A program made the position numbers and the translations under genes. Shown one piece after another: positions 17,239 through 25,912 of a DNA stretch of 64,000 nucleotides. Positions within the stretch are counted from its first letter, which is position 1; each line of letters opens with the position of its first letter. The DNA comes from Bordetella petrii (GTDB taxonomy: Bacteria > Pseudomonadota > Gammaproteobacteria > Burkholderiales > Burkholderiaceae_B). The DNA is taken from contig WMBV01000004.1 of the NCBI GenBank assembly GCA_017745595.1, positions 1 to 64,000 of the forward strand. Direction: 5' to 3'. The notes under the pieces were generated by a model. That model was given only the letters and a program-made list of their open reading frames with translations. It had not been told where the DNA came from and did no database searches.

Positions 17239-19896
17239 TTAGCCGACGACGTTGACCAGCTTGCCCGGCACGACGATGACGCGCTTGGGCGGGCGGCCTT
17301 CGAGGAAACGGGCGACTTCTTCCTGGGCCGCCGCGATCTGTTCGATGTCGGCCTTGGAAGCCTGGGCCGACACGCGGATCGCGCCGCGCAGCTTGCCGTT
17401 GACCTGCAGCACGAGTTCGATTTCGTCGGCCACCAGGGCGGCTTCGTCGACTTGCGGCCAGGGGGCATCGAGCAGGTCGCCCAGGGATGCGGCGTAGCCG
17501 AGATCGCGCCACAGCAGCCAGGTGACGTGCGGCACCACGGGGTACAGCACGCGCAGCAGTATGCCCAGGGTCTCGGCGCGCGCGGCGTCGGCGTGGGCGC
17601 CGTCGGGCAGTTTGGCGTCATCGATGGCATTGAGCATTTTCATGCAGGCCGATACCACGGTGTTGTACTGAATGCGCTGGTAGTCGTAGTCGGCCTGCTT
17701 GAACAGGCCATAGACTTCGCGGCGCAGGTCTTTGACCGGCGCGGGCGCCTGGGCCCAGTCGGCGCCGGCGGCCAGGCCGCGCGCCACGGCCTGACGCTGG
17801 GCATGACAGTGCGACCACAGGCGGCGCAGATAGCGGTTGGCGCCCTCGACGCCCGAGTCGGACCATTCGAGGGTTTGCTCGGGCGGGCTGGCGAACATGA
17901 CGAACAGCCGCGCGGTGTCGGCGCCCAGCGTATCGATGAGCGCCTGCGGATCGACCCCGTTGTTCTTGGACTTGGACATGGTGCCCACGCCGCCGTAGTG
18001 CACTTCGGAGCCGTCGGCCTTCAGGTGCGCGCCGGTGATGGCGCCCTTGGCGTCGTAGACGTTCTCGACTTCTTCGGGCCAGAAGTACTCGATGCCGCCC
18101 TGCGCGTTCTTGCGCGAATAGATGTGGTTGAGCACCATGCCCTGGCACAGCAGCTTGGTGAAGGGCTCGTCGAACTTCAGCATGCCCAGGTCGCGCATGA
18201 CGCGGGTCCAGAAGCGGGCATACAGCAGGTGCAGCACGGCGTGTTCGATGCCGCCGATGTACTGGTCCATGGGCATCCAGTAATCGTTGCGGGCATCGAC
18301 CATGGCCTGGTCGTTGCCGGGCGAGGTGTAGCGCATGAAGTACCACGACGAATCGACGAAGGTGTCCATCGTGTCGGTTTCGCGCCGCGCGGGCTGGCCG
18401 CAGCGGGGGCAGGTGCACGACAGGAAGGCTTCGTTCTTGGCCAGCGGGTTGCCGCTGCCGTCGGGGATGAGGTCGTCGGGCAGCACCACCGGCAGGTCTT
18501 GCTCGGGCACGGGCACGGGGCCGCACGACGGGCAGTGGATGATGGGAATGGGCGTGCCCCAGTAGCGCTGGCGCGAGATGCCCCAGTCGCGCAGGCGCCA
18601 GGTGGTTTGTTTTTCGCCCAGGCCCTGGGCCGCCAGGTCGGCGGCAATGGCGTCGACGGCCTGGCCGTGCGTCAGCCCGTCGTACTTGCCGGAATTGACG
18701 GTGCGGCCGCTTTGCTTGTCGCCGTACCATTCTTGCCAGGCGTCGGTGGAATACGTCTTGCCTTCCACGGCCACCACTTGCCGGATGGGCAACTGGTATT
18801 TCTTGGCGAAGGCGAAGTCGCGTTCGTCGTGGGCCGGCACGCCCATGACGGCGCCGTCGCCGTAGCTCATGAGCACGTAATTGCCGACCCAGACGTCGAC
18901 CTGGTCGCCGGTGAGCGGATGCGTGACGGTGAGGCCGGTGCGCATGCCGGATTTTTCGCGCGTGGCGATCTCGGCTTCGGTGGTGCCGCCCAGCTTGCAT
19001 TGCTCGATGAACTCGGCCAGGGCCGGGTTGGACAGGGCCGCATGCGTGGCCAGCGGGTGCTCGGGCGCCACGGCGCAGAACGTGACCCCCATGATGGTGT
19101 CGGCGCGCGTGGTGAAGACATACAGCTTGCCGTCCTGGATGAGCTGGCCGTCGGGCCCCGCGATGGTGTGCGGGAAGGCGAAACGCAGGCCTTCGGATTT
19201 TCCGATCCAGTTTTCTTGCATGATGCGCACGCGCTCGGGCCAGCCGGGCAGGCCCGAGCGGACCTGGTCGAGCAGTTCGTCGGCGTAATCGGTGATGCGC
19301 AGGTAGTAGCCGGGGATCTCGCGCTTTTCGACGGGCGCGCCCGAACGCCAGCCGCGTCCGTCGATGACCTGTTCGTTGGCCAGCACGGTCTGGTCGACCG
19401 GGTCCCAGTTGACGACCTGGGTCTTGCGATAGGCGATGCCTTTTTCAAGCATCTTCAGGAACAGCCATTGGTTCCATTTGTAGTACTGGGGGTCGCAGGC
19501 GCACATTTCGCGCGACCAGTCGATGGCCAGCCCCATCGCCTTCATTTGCTTTTTCATGTAGGCGATGTTGTCGTAGGTCCATTTGGCGGGCGGCACCTTG
19601 GACTTGATGGCGGCGTTTTCGGCCGGCATGCCGAAGGCATCCCAGCCCATGGGCATGAGCACGTTGTAGCCGCGCATGCGCAGCTGCCGCGTCATCATGT
19701 CGTTGATGGTGTAGTTGCGCACGTGGCCCATGTGCAGCTTGCCGCTGGGATAGGGCAGCATCGAGCAGGCATAGAATTTGGGCTTTTCGGTGCCGTCGGC
19801 GTTGCGGGCGTGCTCGGTGACACGATAGGCGTCGCGGGCCTGCCAGTCTTGGTGGGCGGCTGCTTCGACGGCGGTGGGGCTGTAGCGTTCCTGCAT
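17239..19896 (-). CDS. leuS: Leucyl-tRNA synthetase
   Basis: An 885-aa class I synthetase that charges tRNA-Leu. The HIGH motif is HMGH at residues 57-60 ([14 protein letters not shown]) and the KMSKS motif is MSKSK near 640. The CP1 editing domain and the zinc-type [12 protein letters not shown] insertion near 495 are present, and the C-terminal tRNA-binding domain ends in [15 protein letters not shown]. The ATG is preceded by only a weak ribosome site. It is first in the leuS-lptE-holA set. Confidence 0.97.
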   Translation of the reverse strand: MQERYSPTAVEAAAHQDWQARDAYRVTEHARNADGTEKPKFYACSMLPYPSGKLHMGHVRNYTINDMMTRQLRMRGYNVLMPMGWDAFGMPAENAAIKSKVPPAKWTYDNIAYMKKQMKAMGLAIDWSREMCACDPQYYKWNQWLFLKMLEKGIAYRKTQVVNWDPVDQTVLANEQVIDGRGWRSGAPVEKREIPGYYLRITDYADELLDQVRSGLPGWPERVRIMQENWIGKSEGLRFAFPHTIAGPDGQLIQDGKLYVFTTRADTIMGVTFCAVAPEHPLATHAALSNPALAEFIEQCKLGGTTEAEIATREKSGMRTGLTVTHPLTGDQVDVWVGNYVLMSYGDGAVMGVPAHDERDFAFAKKYQLPIRQVVAVEGKTYSTDAWQEWYGDKQSGRTVNSGKYDGLTHGQAVDAIAADLAAQGLGEKQTTWRLRDWGISRQRYWGTPIPIIHCPSCGPVPVPEQDLPVVLPDDLIPDGSGNPLAKNEAFLSCTCPRCGQPARRETDTMDTFVDSSWYFMRYTSPGNDQAMVDARNDYWMPMDQYIGGIEHAVLHLLYARFWTRVMRDLGMLKFDEPFTKLLCQGMVLNHIYSRKNAQGGIEYFWPEEVENVYDAKGAITGAHLKADGSEVHYGGVGTMSKSKNNGVDPQALIDTLGADTARLFVMFASPPEQTLEWSDSGVEGANRYLRRLWSHCHAQRQAVARGLAAGADWAQAPAPVKDLRREVYGLFKQADYDYQRIQYNTVVSACMKMLNAIDDAKLPDGAHADAARAETLGILLRVLYPVVPHVTWLLWRDLGYAASLGDLLDAPWPQVDEAALVADEIELVLQVNGKLRGAIRVSAQASKADIEQIAAAQEEVARFLEGRPPKRVIVVPGKLVNVVG

Positions 19897-19980
19897 GGAC
19901 TCGTGCGCGTTTCTGTAAAGGGATAGGGCCGTCGCGGCGCGGGCGCGGCGACGGTCAAACCACTGATTATAGAGAAGTAC

Positions 19981-21204
19981 CTACGGGCGGGCAGGCGCGG
20001 GCGGCGTTTCGGGCAGGCGCGCCGACGGTGCCCAGAGGGCATAGGCCAGCGCGGCGGCGCTGACCACGGCGCCGCCGCCCGCTACGCCGAGCCAGCCGGC
20101 GTGCGTGTACAGGGCGGCCGCGGCCAGCGAGCCCGCCGCGCCGCCGATGAAATACGAGGTCATGTAACCGGCGGTGAGGCGGCTGCGCGCGTCGGGGCGC
20201 AGCCGGTAGATGGCGCTTTGGTTGGTCACGTGGACGCCCTGGATCGCCATGTCGAGCACGATGATGCCGGCCAGCAGGGCCGCCAGCGAATGCTGGCCCA
20301 GCGCCAGCAGGCCCCACGAGCCCAGCAGCAGGGCCAGGCCGGCGCGGGTGGCCAGATTGCCGCGGCCCCGGTCGCTGAGGCGGCCGTAGCGATTGGCGGC
20401 GATGGCGCCGGCCGCGCCCGCCAGGCCGAACAGGCCGATGGCGCCGTCGCTATAAGAATAGGGCGGGTTGGCGAGCAGGAAGGTCAGCGGCGTCCACAGC
20501 ATGCTGAACGCGGCGAACACCAGCGCGCCCAGCACCGAGCGCCCGCGGAACAGCGGCTCGCGGGCGTACAGGTGGAAAATCGAACCCAGCAGTTCGGCAT
20601 AGTTCAGTCCGATGGGGGTCTTGTAGCGGGGCAGCACGCGCCACAACGCGCCCGCCATGATCAGTACGAGCACGGCCGCGACCCAGTAGACGGTGCGCCA
20701 GCTGCCCAGCCCGGCCAGCATGCCGGCGAAGGTGCGCGCCAGCAGGATGCCCAGCAGCAGGCCGCTCATGATAGTGCCCACGGCCTTGCCGCGCTGCGCC
20801 GGCGCGGCCAGCGTGGCGGCGAAGGGCACCAGTACCTGTGCCACCACCGACAGGAAACCGGTGATGGCCGTGCCGGCCAGCAGCATCGTAATGCTGGTGG
20901 CGCAGGCTGACAGCAGCAGGCCGCCGGCGCCCAGCGCGGTCATGGCGACAATCAGGGCGCGCCGCTCGACCATGTCGCCCAAGGGCACCAGCAGCATCAG
21001 CCCGGCGGCATACGATAGCTGCGCGGTCGTGACGATGCCGCCGGCCGCGGTCTCGGACAAGCCGAATTGCTCGCCGATGGTGTGCAGCAGGGGCTGCATG
21101 TAGTAATTGCTGGCGACGATCAGGCCGGTGGCCACGGACATCAGCACGATAATGGGAGTGGTCAGGGCGGGAGCGGTGTCGGGGCGCGCGGACGGATGGG
21201 ACAT
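19981..21204 (-). CDS. MFS transporter (12-TM)
   Basis: A 407-aa major facilitator with about twelve membrane segments. Motif A appears as VPLGDMVERRALIVAMTALG near residue 75. The second half starts near 215 (RSVLGALVFAAFSMLWTPL). It belongs to the broad drug/sugar-exporter group and no substrate can be assigned. The upstream 145 nt contain the HU terminator and a G-tract tandem repeat, so expression may depend on a promoter in or next to that repeat. Confidence 0.85.
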   Translation of the reverse strand: MSHPSARPDTAPALTTPIIVLMSVATGLIVASNYYMQPLLHTIGEQFGLSETAAGGIVTTAQLSYAAGLMLLVPLGDMVERRALIVAMTALGAGGLLLSACATSITMLLAGTAITGFLSVVAQVLVPFAATLAAPAQRGKAVGTIMSGLLLGILLARTFAGMLAGLGSWRTVYWVAAVLVLIMAGALWRVLPRYKTPIGLNYAELLGSIFHLYAREPLFRGRSVLGALVFAAFSMLWTPLTFLLANPPYSYSDGAIGLFGLAGAAGAIAANRYGRLSDRGRGNLATRAGLALLLGSWGLLALGQHSLAALLAGIIVLDMAIQGVHVTNQSAIYRLRPDARSRLTAGYMTSYFIGGAAGSLAAAALYTHAGWLGVAGGGAVVSAAALAYALWAPSARLPETPPAPARP

Positions 21205-21231
21205 CGGGAAATCAGGCGGCGTGAAACAAAG

Positions 21232-21258
21232 CGGGACGGGCGGGACGGGCGGGACGGG
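21232..21258. repeat. 9-bp tandem repeat CGGGACGGG x3, G-quadruplex-like
   Basis: Three exact copies of CGGGACGGG in a row (21232-21240, 21241-21249, 21250-21258), followed by more G residues. The plus strand has at least six GGG runs with 1-2 nt spacers. It lies 28 nt upstream of the MFS gene, on the non-coding strand of that gene. Confidence 0.9.
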
Positions 21259-21288
21259 GGCGGCATGGGGCGATGCCGGCGCCGCCCC

Positions 21289-21328
21289 AAAACGGCAAGG
21301 CCCGCCTCTGGCGAGACGGGCCTTGCCG
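21289..21328 (-). terminator. Terminator of the HU-like gene
   Basis: Perfect 12-bp stem: CGGCAAGGCCCG (21293-21304) and CGGGCCTTGCCG (21317-21328), with a 12-nt loop and TTTT after it in minus-strand reading. It lies 22 nt past the stop codon. Confidence 0.88.
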
Positions 21329-21349
21329 ATGAGACTGCGGGACGGGCGC

Positions 21350-21799
21350 TTACTGGGCGGCGTCTTTCAGTTTCTTCAGCGGGCGGACCTTGACCTTGAC
21401 CGAAGCGGGCTTGGCCGGGAACCAGCGCTCTTCGCCGGTGAACGGGTCTTTGCCGAAGCGCTTGGCCTTGGCCGGGACCTTTTGCACGGTGACTTTGAAC
21501 AGGCCGGGCAGCGAGAATTCGCCCGCGCCTTTCTTGTCGACCGAGCCGAGCACGGCGCCTTCGAGGCCAGCCAGCACGGCCTTCACCGATTTGGCTTCCA
21601 CGCCGGTCTGTTCAACCAGGTGAGCGATCAGTTGCGACTTGTTCAGCGCTTGCTTGATAGCGCGAGGAGCGGCGGCGGCCGTTTTCTTCACGGCGGGCTT
21701 GGCGGCGGTTGCTGCCTTTTTGGCGGGAGCCTTCTTGGCCGGAGCCTTGGCGGCGGTCTTGCTGACTTTCTTGGCGGGAGCTTTTGCTTTGGTAGCCAT
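21350..21799 (-). CDS. Histone-H1-tail/HU fusion DNA-binding protein
   Basis: A 149-aa nucleoid protein. Residues 2-45 are a Lys/Ala/Pro-rich tail (AKAPAKK, KKAPAKKAATAAKPAVKK) like eukaryotic-type H1 tails. Residues 48-145 form an HU/IHF domain, with NKSQLIAHLVEQTG, LPGLFKVTVQKVPAKAKR and the DNA-arm/C-terminal block GKDPFTGEERWFPAKP. It resembles the chimeric histone-like protein described in B. pertussis as BpH2 (from memory, not checked). It should bend and compact DNA. ATG 21799 was chosen because the conserved AK-rich tail begins there; an in-frame start at 21907 adds unrelated sequence. Confidence 0.88.
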   Translation of the reverse strand: MATKAKAPAKKVSKTAAKAPAKKAPAKKAATAAKPAVKKTAAAAPRAIKQALNKSQLIAHLVEQTGVEAKSVKAVLAGLEGAVLGSVDKKGAGEFSLPGLFKVTVQKVPAKAKRFGKDPFTGEERWFPAKPASVKVKVRPLKKLKDAAQ

Positions 21800-21986
21800 G
21801 GTCGAAATCCGTATGTTGAGGACACGAGATAGCGCGGCACCGAAGATCGGCACTTGGCACCTCGCGCCCGATGATAGCGGAACTTCGCATTCGCGCGAGT
21901 ATTTCAACGCCTCGTCTGCACAAAACTTGTTGTTTTCGCGACAAAACAGGGGCTTTTCGCGTTGCGTCGGTGTTTGTGCAAGTGTC

Positions 21987-22013
21987 GTCGAAGGAGGTGT
22001 CGAAGGAGGTGTC
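21987..22013. repeat. 12-bp direct repeat GTCGAAGGAGGT
   Basis: Two exact copies (21987-21998, 21999-22010) plus three bases of a third, abutting the first palindromic hairpin at 22007. Each copy contains AGGAGG, but no open frame follows. Confidence 0.85.
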
Positions 22014-22093
22014 TGGCTCCCGCAGGGTGCCTGACACCGTGGCGTGCGGGTGGCCTTCGTCGGTGTCTGACACCCTTGCGGGAGTCAGACACC
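22007..22093. repeat. Paired palindromic repeat, copy 1
   Basis: Hairpin 1 (22007-22038) has arms GGTGTCTGGC and GCCTGACACC (one mismatch) around TCCCGCAGGGT. Hairpin 2 (22062-22093) has perfect arms GGTGTCTGAC and GTCAGACACC with inner pairs CCC/GGG and loop TTGC. The linker is 23 nt. It lies in the 439-nt region between the divergent HU-like and ClC genes, which holds no other gene. A further fragment GATGTCTGGC follows at about 22098-22107. Confidence 0.9.
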
Positions 22094-22164
22094 TGATGAT
22101 GTCTGGCGCGACGCTCGCCGAGGCAAGGAATTGCGCGGCGCGATGCGTCAGGTGGATGTAATTT

Positions 22165-22181
22165 ATATCGTGATACGATAT
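22165..22181. promoter_or_regulatory. 17-bp palindrome upstream of ClC gene
   Basis: Arms ATATCGT (22165-22171) and ACGATAT (22175-22181) around GAT, followed by a T-run. It is an AT-rich symmetrical site of operator size just before a terminator-like hairpin and 58 nt before the ClC start. I cannot name the regulator. Confidence 0.6.
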
Positions 22182-22189
22182 TTTTTGCC

Positions 22190-22217
22190 AGGACCGGCGC
22201 ACTGCCGGTCCTGTTTC
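22190..22217 (+). terminator. Terminator-like hairpin in the ClC gene leader
   Basis: Stem AGGACCGGC (22190-22198) and GCCGGTCCT (22204-22212), loop GCACT, then GTTTC and more T residues. No plus-strand gene lies upstream. It therefore either ends a short leader RNA (attenuator) or a small RNA made from the preceding palindromic region. Confidence 0.65.
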
Positions 22218-22238
22218 TTTTTCATCTGTTCGGCTCGT

Positions 22239-24053
22239 ATGGCTCCCCCTGCACCTTTGTCTTCCGCCCGCACGCCCGGTTCGGCTCGCCTGGGCGATTT
22301 CACGACTGATCGCCGCGTTTTGTTATTGATGCTGATGGCCGCCCTGGTGGGGCTGGCCGGCGTGGGCGCGGCCTGGGCATTGCTGCGGCTGATCGCGCTG
22401 TGTACCAATCTGGCCTACCACGGCCGCTTTTCTTTCGAGAGCCTGCCCATCGCGGGCCACGAGCTGGGCTGGGCCGCCGTGGCCGTGCCGGTGGTGGGGT
22501 GCCTGATCATCGGCTTCATGGCGCGCTACGGCTCGGAAAAAATCCGGGGCCACGGCATTCCCGAAGCCATGGAGGCCATCCTGATCGGCAAGAGCCGCAT
22601 CCAGCCCAAGGTGGCGGTGCTCAAGCCCCTGTCGTCGGCGATATCGATCGGCACCGGCGGCCCGTTCGGCGCGGAAGGCCCCATCATCATGACGGGCGGC
22701 GCCATCGGGTCGCTGCTGGCGCAGATGGTGCACATGAGCTCCAGCGAGCGCAAGACCATGCTGGTGGCCGGCGCCGCGGCCGGCATGACCGCCGTGTTCG
22801 GTACGCCGGTGGCGGCCATTTTGCTGGCCGTGGAGCTGCTGCTGTTCGAATGGAAGCCGCGCAGCTTCCTGCCGGTGGCGGTGGCCGCCGTGGTGGCGGC
22901 CGCCGCGCGGCCGTTGCTGTTCGAGGCCGCGCCGCTGTTTCCGTATACGGGCATGGGCGAGCCCTCGCTGCCGCACGTGGTGGCCTGGGCGGCGGTGGGC
23001 GTGATGGCCGGGCTGGGCTCGGGCGTGCTGACCGCGCTGGTGTATGCAGCGGAAGACGCATTCGAAAAACTGCCGATCCACTGGATGTGGTGGCCGGCCA
23101 TCGGCGGCCTGGTCATCGGCCTGGGCGGCTTGATCGAGCCGGCGGCGCTGGGCGTGGGCTACGACAACATCGCCGACCTGCTGGCCGGCAAGCTGGCGCT
23201 GCAGGCCGTATTGCTGCTGCTGATCGTGAAAGTGGTGATCTGGTCGGTGGCGCTGGGCTCGGGCACGTCGGGCGGGGTGCTGGCGCCGCTGCTGATCTTC
23301 GGCGGCGCGCTGGGCGCGCTGGCGGCGCCCGTGCTGCCGCAGGCCGACCCGGGCTTCTGGGCGCTGCTGGGCATGGCCGCGATGATGGGCGGCACGATGC
23401 GCGCGCCCTTGACCGCCACCTTGTTCGCGGTCGAGCTAACCGGCAACTTCAGCGTGCTGCTGCCGGTACTGACGGCCTGCGCGTTTGCCTACGGCCTGAC
23501 CGTGCTGCTGCTCAAGCGCTCGATCCTGACCGAGAAAATCGCCCGTCGCGGCCATCACATCACGCGCGAATACCATGTGGATCCGTTCGACCTGGTGCGC
23601 GTGTCGTCGGTCATGACCACCGCCGTCGAGACCTTGCCCGCGACATTGCGGGTGGCCGAGGCGGTGGCGTATTTCACGACCGCCGAGCGGCGCCATACTT
23701 CGTACCCGGTGGTGGATGGGCAGGGCCGGGTCGTGGGCGAGATCACGCGGGCCGACAGCCTGGCGTGGACGCTGGAAGACGAGGATAATGCCCGGCCGCT
23801 GGGCGAAATGGTGGCCGGCCGTGAACTTTTCGTGGGCTATCCGGACGAACTGGCCAGCCAGGCGGCCGACCGCATGGCCTTGACCGGCGTGGGCCGCCTG
23901 CCCATCGTCGAGCGCGCGACCGGCCGCCTGGTGGGGCTGGTGGGCCGCAAAGACCTGCTGCGCGTGCGGGCCGGCCGCCTGCGCGACGAGCGCGAGCGCA
24001 CCGCCTATTTCCGGTGGCGCACCGCGCGCCGCCGTTCCGCCGATACACTGTAG
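22239..24053 (+). CDS. ClC-family chloride channel/antiporter with CBS pair
   Basis: A 604-aa ClC protein. The N-terminal ~430 residues are the membrane domain, with the gating-glutamate motif GGPFGAEGP near residue 140 and SGTSGGVLAPLL near 345. The classic GSGIP is GHGIP here (GHGIPEAMEAIL, near 105). Residues ~475-595 form two CBS modules (VSSVMTTAVETLPATLRVAE; AADRMALTGVGRLPIVER). It would move Cl- or a related anion, perhaps coupled to protons, under nucleotide control by the CBS pair. ATG 22239 follows the leader hairpin; an earlier ATG at 22131 would translate through the palindrome and hairpin. Confidence 0.9.
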   Translation: MAPPAPLSSARTPGSARLGDFTTDRRVLLLMLMAALVGLAGVGAAWALLRLIALCTNLAYHGRFSFESLPIAGHELGWAAVAVPVVGCLIIGFMARYGSEKIRGHGIPEAMEAILIGKSRIQPKVAVLKPLSSAISIGTGGPFGAEGPIIMTGGAIGSLLAQMVHMSSSERKTMLVAGAAAGMTAVFGTPVAAILLAVELLLFEWKPRSFLPVAVAAVVAAAARPLLFEAAPLFPYTGMGEPSLPHVVAWAAVGVMAGLGSGVLTALVYAAEDAFEKLPIHWMWWPAIGGLVIGLGGLIEPAALGVGYDNIADLLAGKLALQAVLLLLIVKVVIWSVALGSGTSGGVLAPLLIFGGALGALAAPVLPQADPGFWALLGMAAMMGGTMRAPLTATLFAVELTGNFSVLLPVLTACAFAYGLTVLLLKRSILTEKIARRGHHITREYHVDPFDLVRVSSVMTTAVETLPATLRVAEAVAYFTTAERRHTSYPVVDGQGRVVGEITRADSLAWTLEDEDNARPLGEMVAGRELFVGYPDELASQAADRMALTGVGRLPIVERATGRLVGLVGRKDLLRVRAGRLRDERERTAYFRWRTARRRSADTL

Positions 24054-24061
24054 GAGTTCCC

Positions 24062-25216
24062 TTGATCAAGAAAATCTGCGCGGGCTTGGTGCTTGCCGTG
24101 GCCAGCCTGGCGAGCGCGCAGGCGCACGTGACGCCCCCGCCGCTGACCGCCAGGGCCTGGATGCTGCTCGACGCTACCAGCGGCCAGGAAATCGCTTCGT
24201 TCAATGCCGATACGCGGGTCGAGCCGGCTTCGCTGACCAAGATCATGACGGCGTACCTGGTGTTCCAGGCGCTGCGCGACGGGCGCTTGTCGGCGCAGCA
24301 GCAAGTCACGGTGTCGACGCGGGCCTGGCAAGTGGCGCCGGGCAGCTCGAAGATGTTTCTCGAGCCCAACAAGCGCGTCTCGGTGAACGACCTGCTTTAC
24401 GGGCTGCTGGTGCAGTCGGGCAACGACGCGGCCATCGTGTTGGCCGAAGCGGTGTCGGGTTCGGTCGAGGCCTTCGTGCAGCGCATGAACCAGCAGGCGC
24501 AGGCCATGGGTTTGCGCGATACGCACTTCGCCAGCCCGCACGGGCTGCCCGACGCGGGCACGTATTCCACCGCGCGCGACCTGGCCGCGCTGGCGCTGCG
24601 GCTGGTGCGCGATTATCCCGATCTGTACAAGACCTACGATTCGGTGCGCACCTTTACCTATAACAACATTGCGCAGCCCAACCGCAATCGGCTGTTGTGG
24701 CTGGATCCCAGCGTCGATGGCCTGAAAACCGGCCATACCGAGGCCGCGGGCTATTGCCTGATCGCCTCGGCGCAACGGCCCGACGGCCAGGCCAGCCGGC
24801 GCCTGATCTCGGTAGTGATGGGCACGGCGTCGGACAAGCTGCGCACCGAGGAAAGCCGGGTACTGCTGAACTGGGGCTTCCAGAGCTTCAAGACGATCAA
24901 GCTGTATGCTAAAGGCGCGGCCCTGGATACGCCGCAGGTCTGGCAGGGCGAAAGCGATTCGGTGCGCATCGGCGTGGCGAGCGACGCCTACATCACCGTG
25001 CCGGTGGCGGCCCAGGTGCAGCAGGTGCTGACCAGCCGCCAGCCGCTGCTGGCGCCCATCGCGGCCCAGGACCCGGTGGGGTCGTTGCAGGTGCTGGTGG
25101 ACGGCAAGCCGGCCAAGCAGTGGCCGGTCATTGCGCTGGACGCCGTGCCGCAGGCCGGCCTGGCGGGCCGCGCCTGGGACACCGTGCGGTTGTGGTGGCG
25201 CCAGCATATGGGATAG
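24062..25216 (+). CDS. dacC: D-alanyl-D-alanine carboxypeptidase (PBP5/6 type)
   Basis: A 384-aa low-molecular-mass penicillin-binding protein. A signal peptide ends after ASAQA. The serine motif is SLTK near residue 58, SGN near 121 and KTG near 225. A PBP5_C-like domain occupies roughly 280-370, and a C-terminal amphipathic segment may anchor it to the membrane. It trims the terminal D-Ala of peptidoglycan. The start is taken as TTG 24062 with TAGGAG 5 nt upstream; an ATG at 24014 would overlap the ClC gene by 40 nt. Confidence 0.92.
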   Translation: MIKKICAGLVLAVASLASAQAHVTPPPLTARAWMLLDATSGQEIASFNADTRVEPASLTKIMTAYLVFQALRDGRLSAQQQVTVSTRAWQVAPGSSKMFLEPNKRVSVNDLLYGLLVQSGNDAAIVLAEAVSGSVEAFVQRMNQQAQAMGLRDTHFASPHGLPDAGTYSTARDLAALALRLVRDYPDLYKTYDSVRTFTYNNIAQPNRNRLLWLDPSVDGLKTGHTEAAGYCLIASAQRPDGQASRRLISVVMGTASDKLRTEESRVLLNWGFQSFKTIKLYAKGAALDTPQVWQGESDSVRIGVASDAYITVPVAAQVQQVLTSRQPLLAPIAAQDPVGSLQVLVDGKPAKQWPVIALDAVPQAGLAGRAWDTVRLWWRQHMG

Positions 25217-25246
25217 CAGTCCGCATCATCTGAAAAGGGCAAGATC

Positions 25247-25795
25247 ATGGCAGTGGATATTCCCGGGTTTTCCTCGCCGGCCGCCGGGCCGGATGCTCCG
25301 CTGGCCTTGCTGTCGGCCTGCCACGACCGCATGGGCCGCCAGTGCGCGACCCTGCGACGCCTGGCCGCGCACGTGGCCACCCACGGCCCGGACGCGGCGG
25401 CCCAGACCGCCGCCGCCAGCGTGCTGCGGTACTTCGATACGGCGGCGGTGCATCACCACCGCGATGAAGAAGACGATCTGTTTCCCGCGTTGATCGAATC
25501 CATGGCCGGTTCGGACGCCTATTGCCTGCACGCGCTGGTGGACGGCCTGACCCAGGAGCACCGCCAGCTCGAAGCCGCGTGGCGCCGCCTGCACGGGCCG
25601 CTGCAGGCGGTGAGCGAGGGGCGGGCGGGCGAGCTCGATGCCGCGCGCGTCGACGACTTCTGTGCGCAATACGCCGCGCACATCCAGCGCGAAGACGACG
25701 AGCTCTTGCCCATGGCCGCGCGGCTGCTCGATGACCACGCGCTGGCCGACATCGGCCAGGGCATGCGGGCCCGGCGCGGCGGCGCGGCGCCCTGA
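25247..25795 (+). CDS. Hemerythrin-like HHE protein
   Basis: A 182-aa helical protein of the hemerythrin/HHE cation-binding type. Candidate metal ligands are His26 in LSACHDRMGR, the cluster VHHHRDEEDDLFP near 68-80, QEHRQLEAAWRRLH near 103, and HIQREDDELLPMA near 145. It probably binds a di-iron or oxygen/NO-related centre, though no reaction can be given. It starts 30 nt after dacC and may share its mRNA. Confidence 0.87.
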   Translation: MAVDIPGFSSPAAGPDAPLALLSACHDRMGRQCATLRRLAAHVATHGPDAAAQTAAASVLRYFDTAAVHHHRDEEDDLFPALIESMAGSDAYCLHALVDGLTQEHRQLEAAWRRLHGPLQAVSEGRAGELDAARVDDFCAQYAAHIQREDDELLPMAARLLDDHALADIGQGMRARRGGAAP

Positions 25796-25912
25796 CGCGG
25801 GGGGCCGCGGGCCGGCGCGTTGCGTGGGCCAGTGGAAGGGTTTACGCTAGACCCCCGCCGGGCGGCATGCCCGGCGCGGCACAGACATCGACACAATGGG
25901 GCAAGGCGGCGC

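Noticed and set aside
17095-19926. A 943-codon open frame on the plus strand opposite leuS
   Set aside because: It is antisense to an intact, motif-complete leucyl-tRNA synthetase. Its product is a His/Gly/Asp/Arg-rich low-complexity chain typical of GC-rich antisense frames, with no recognisable domain.
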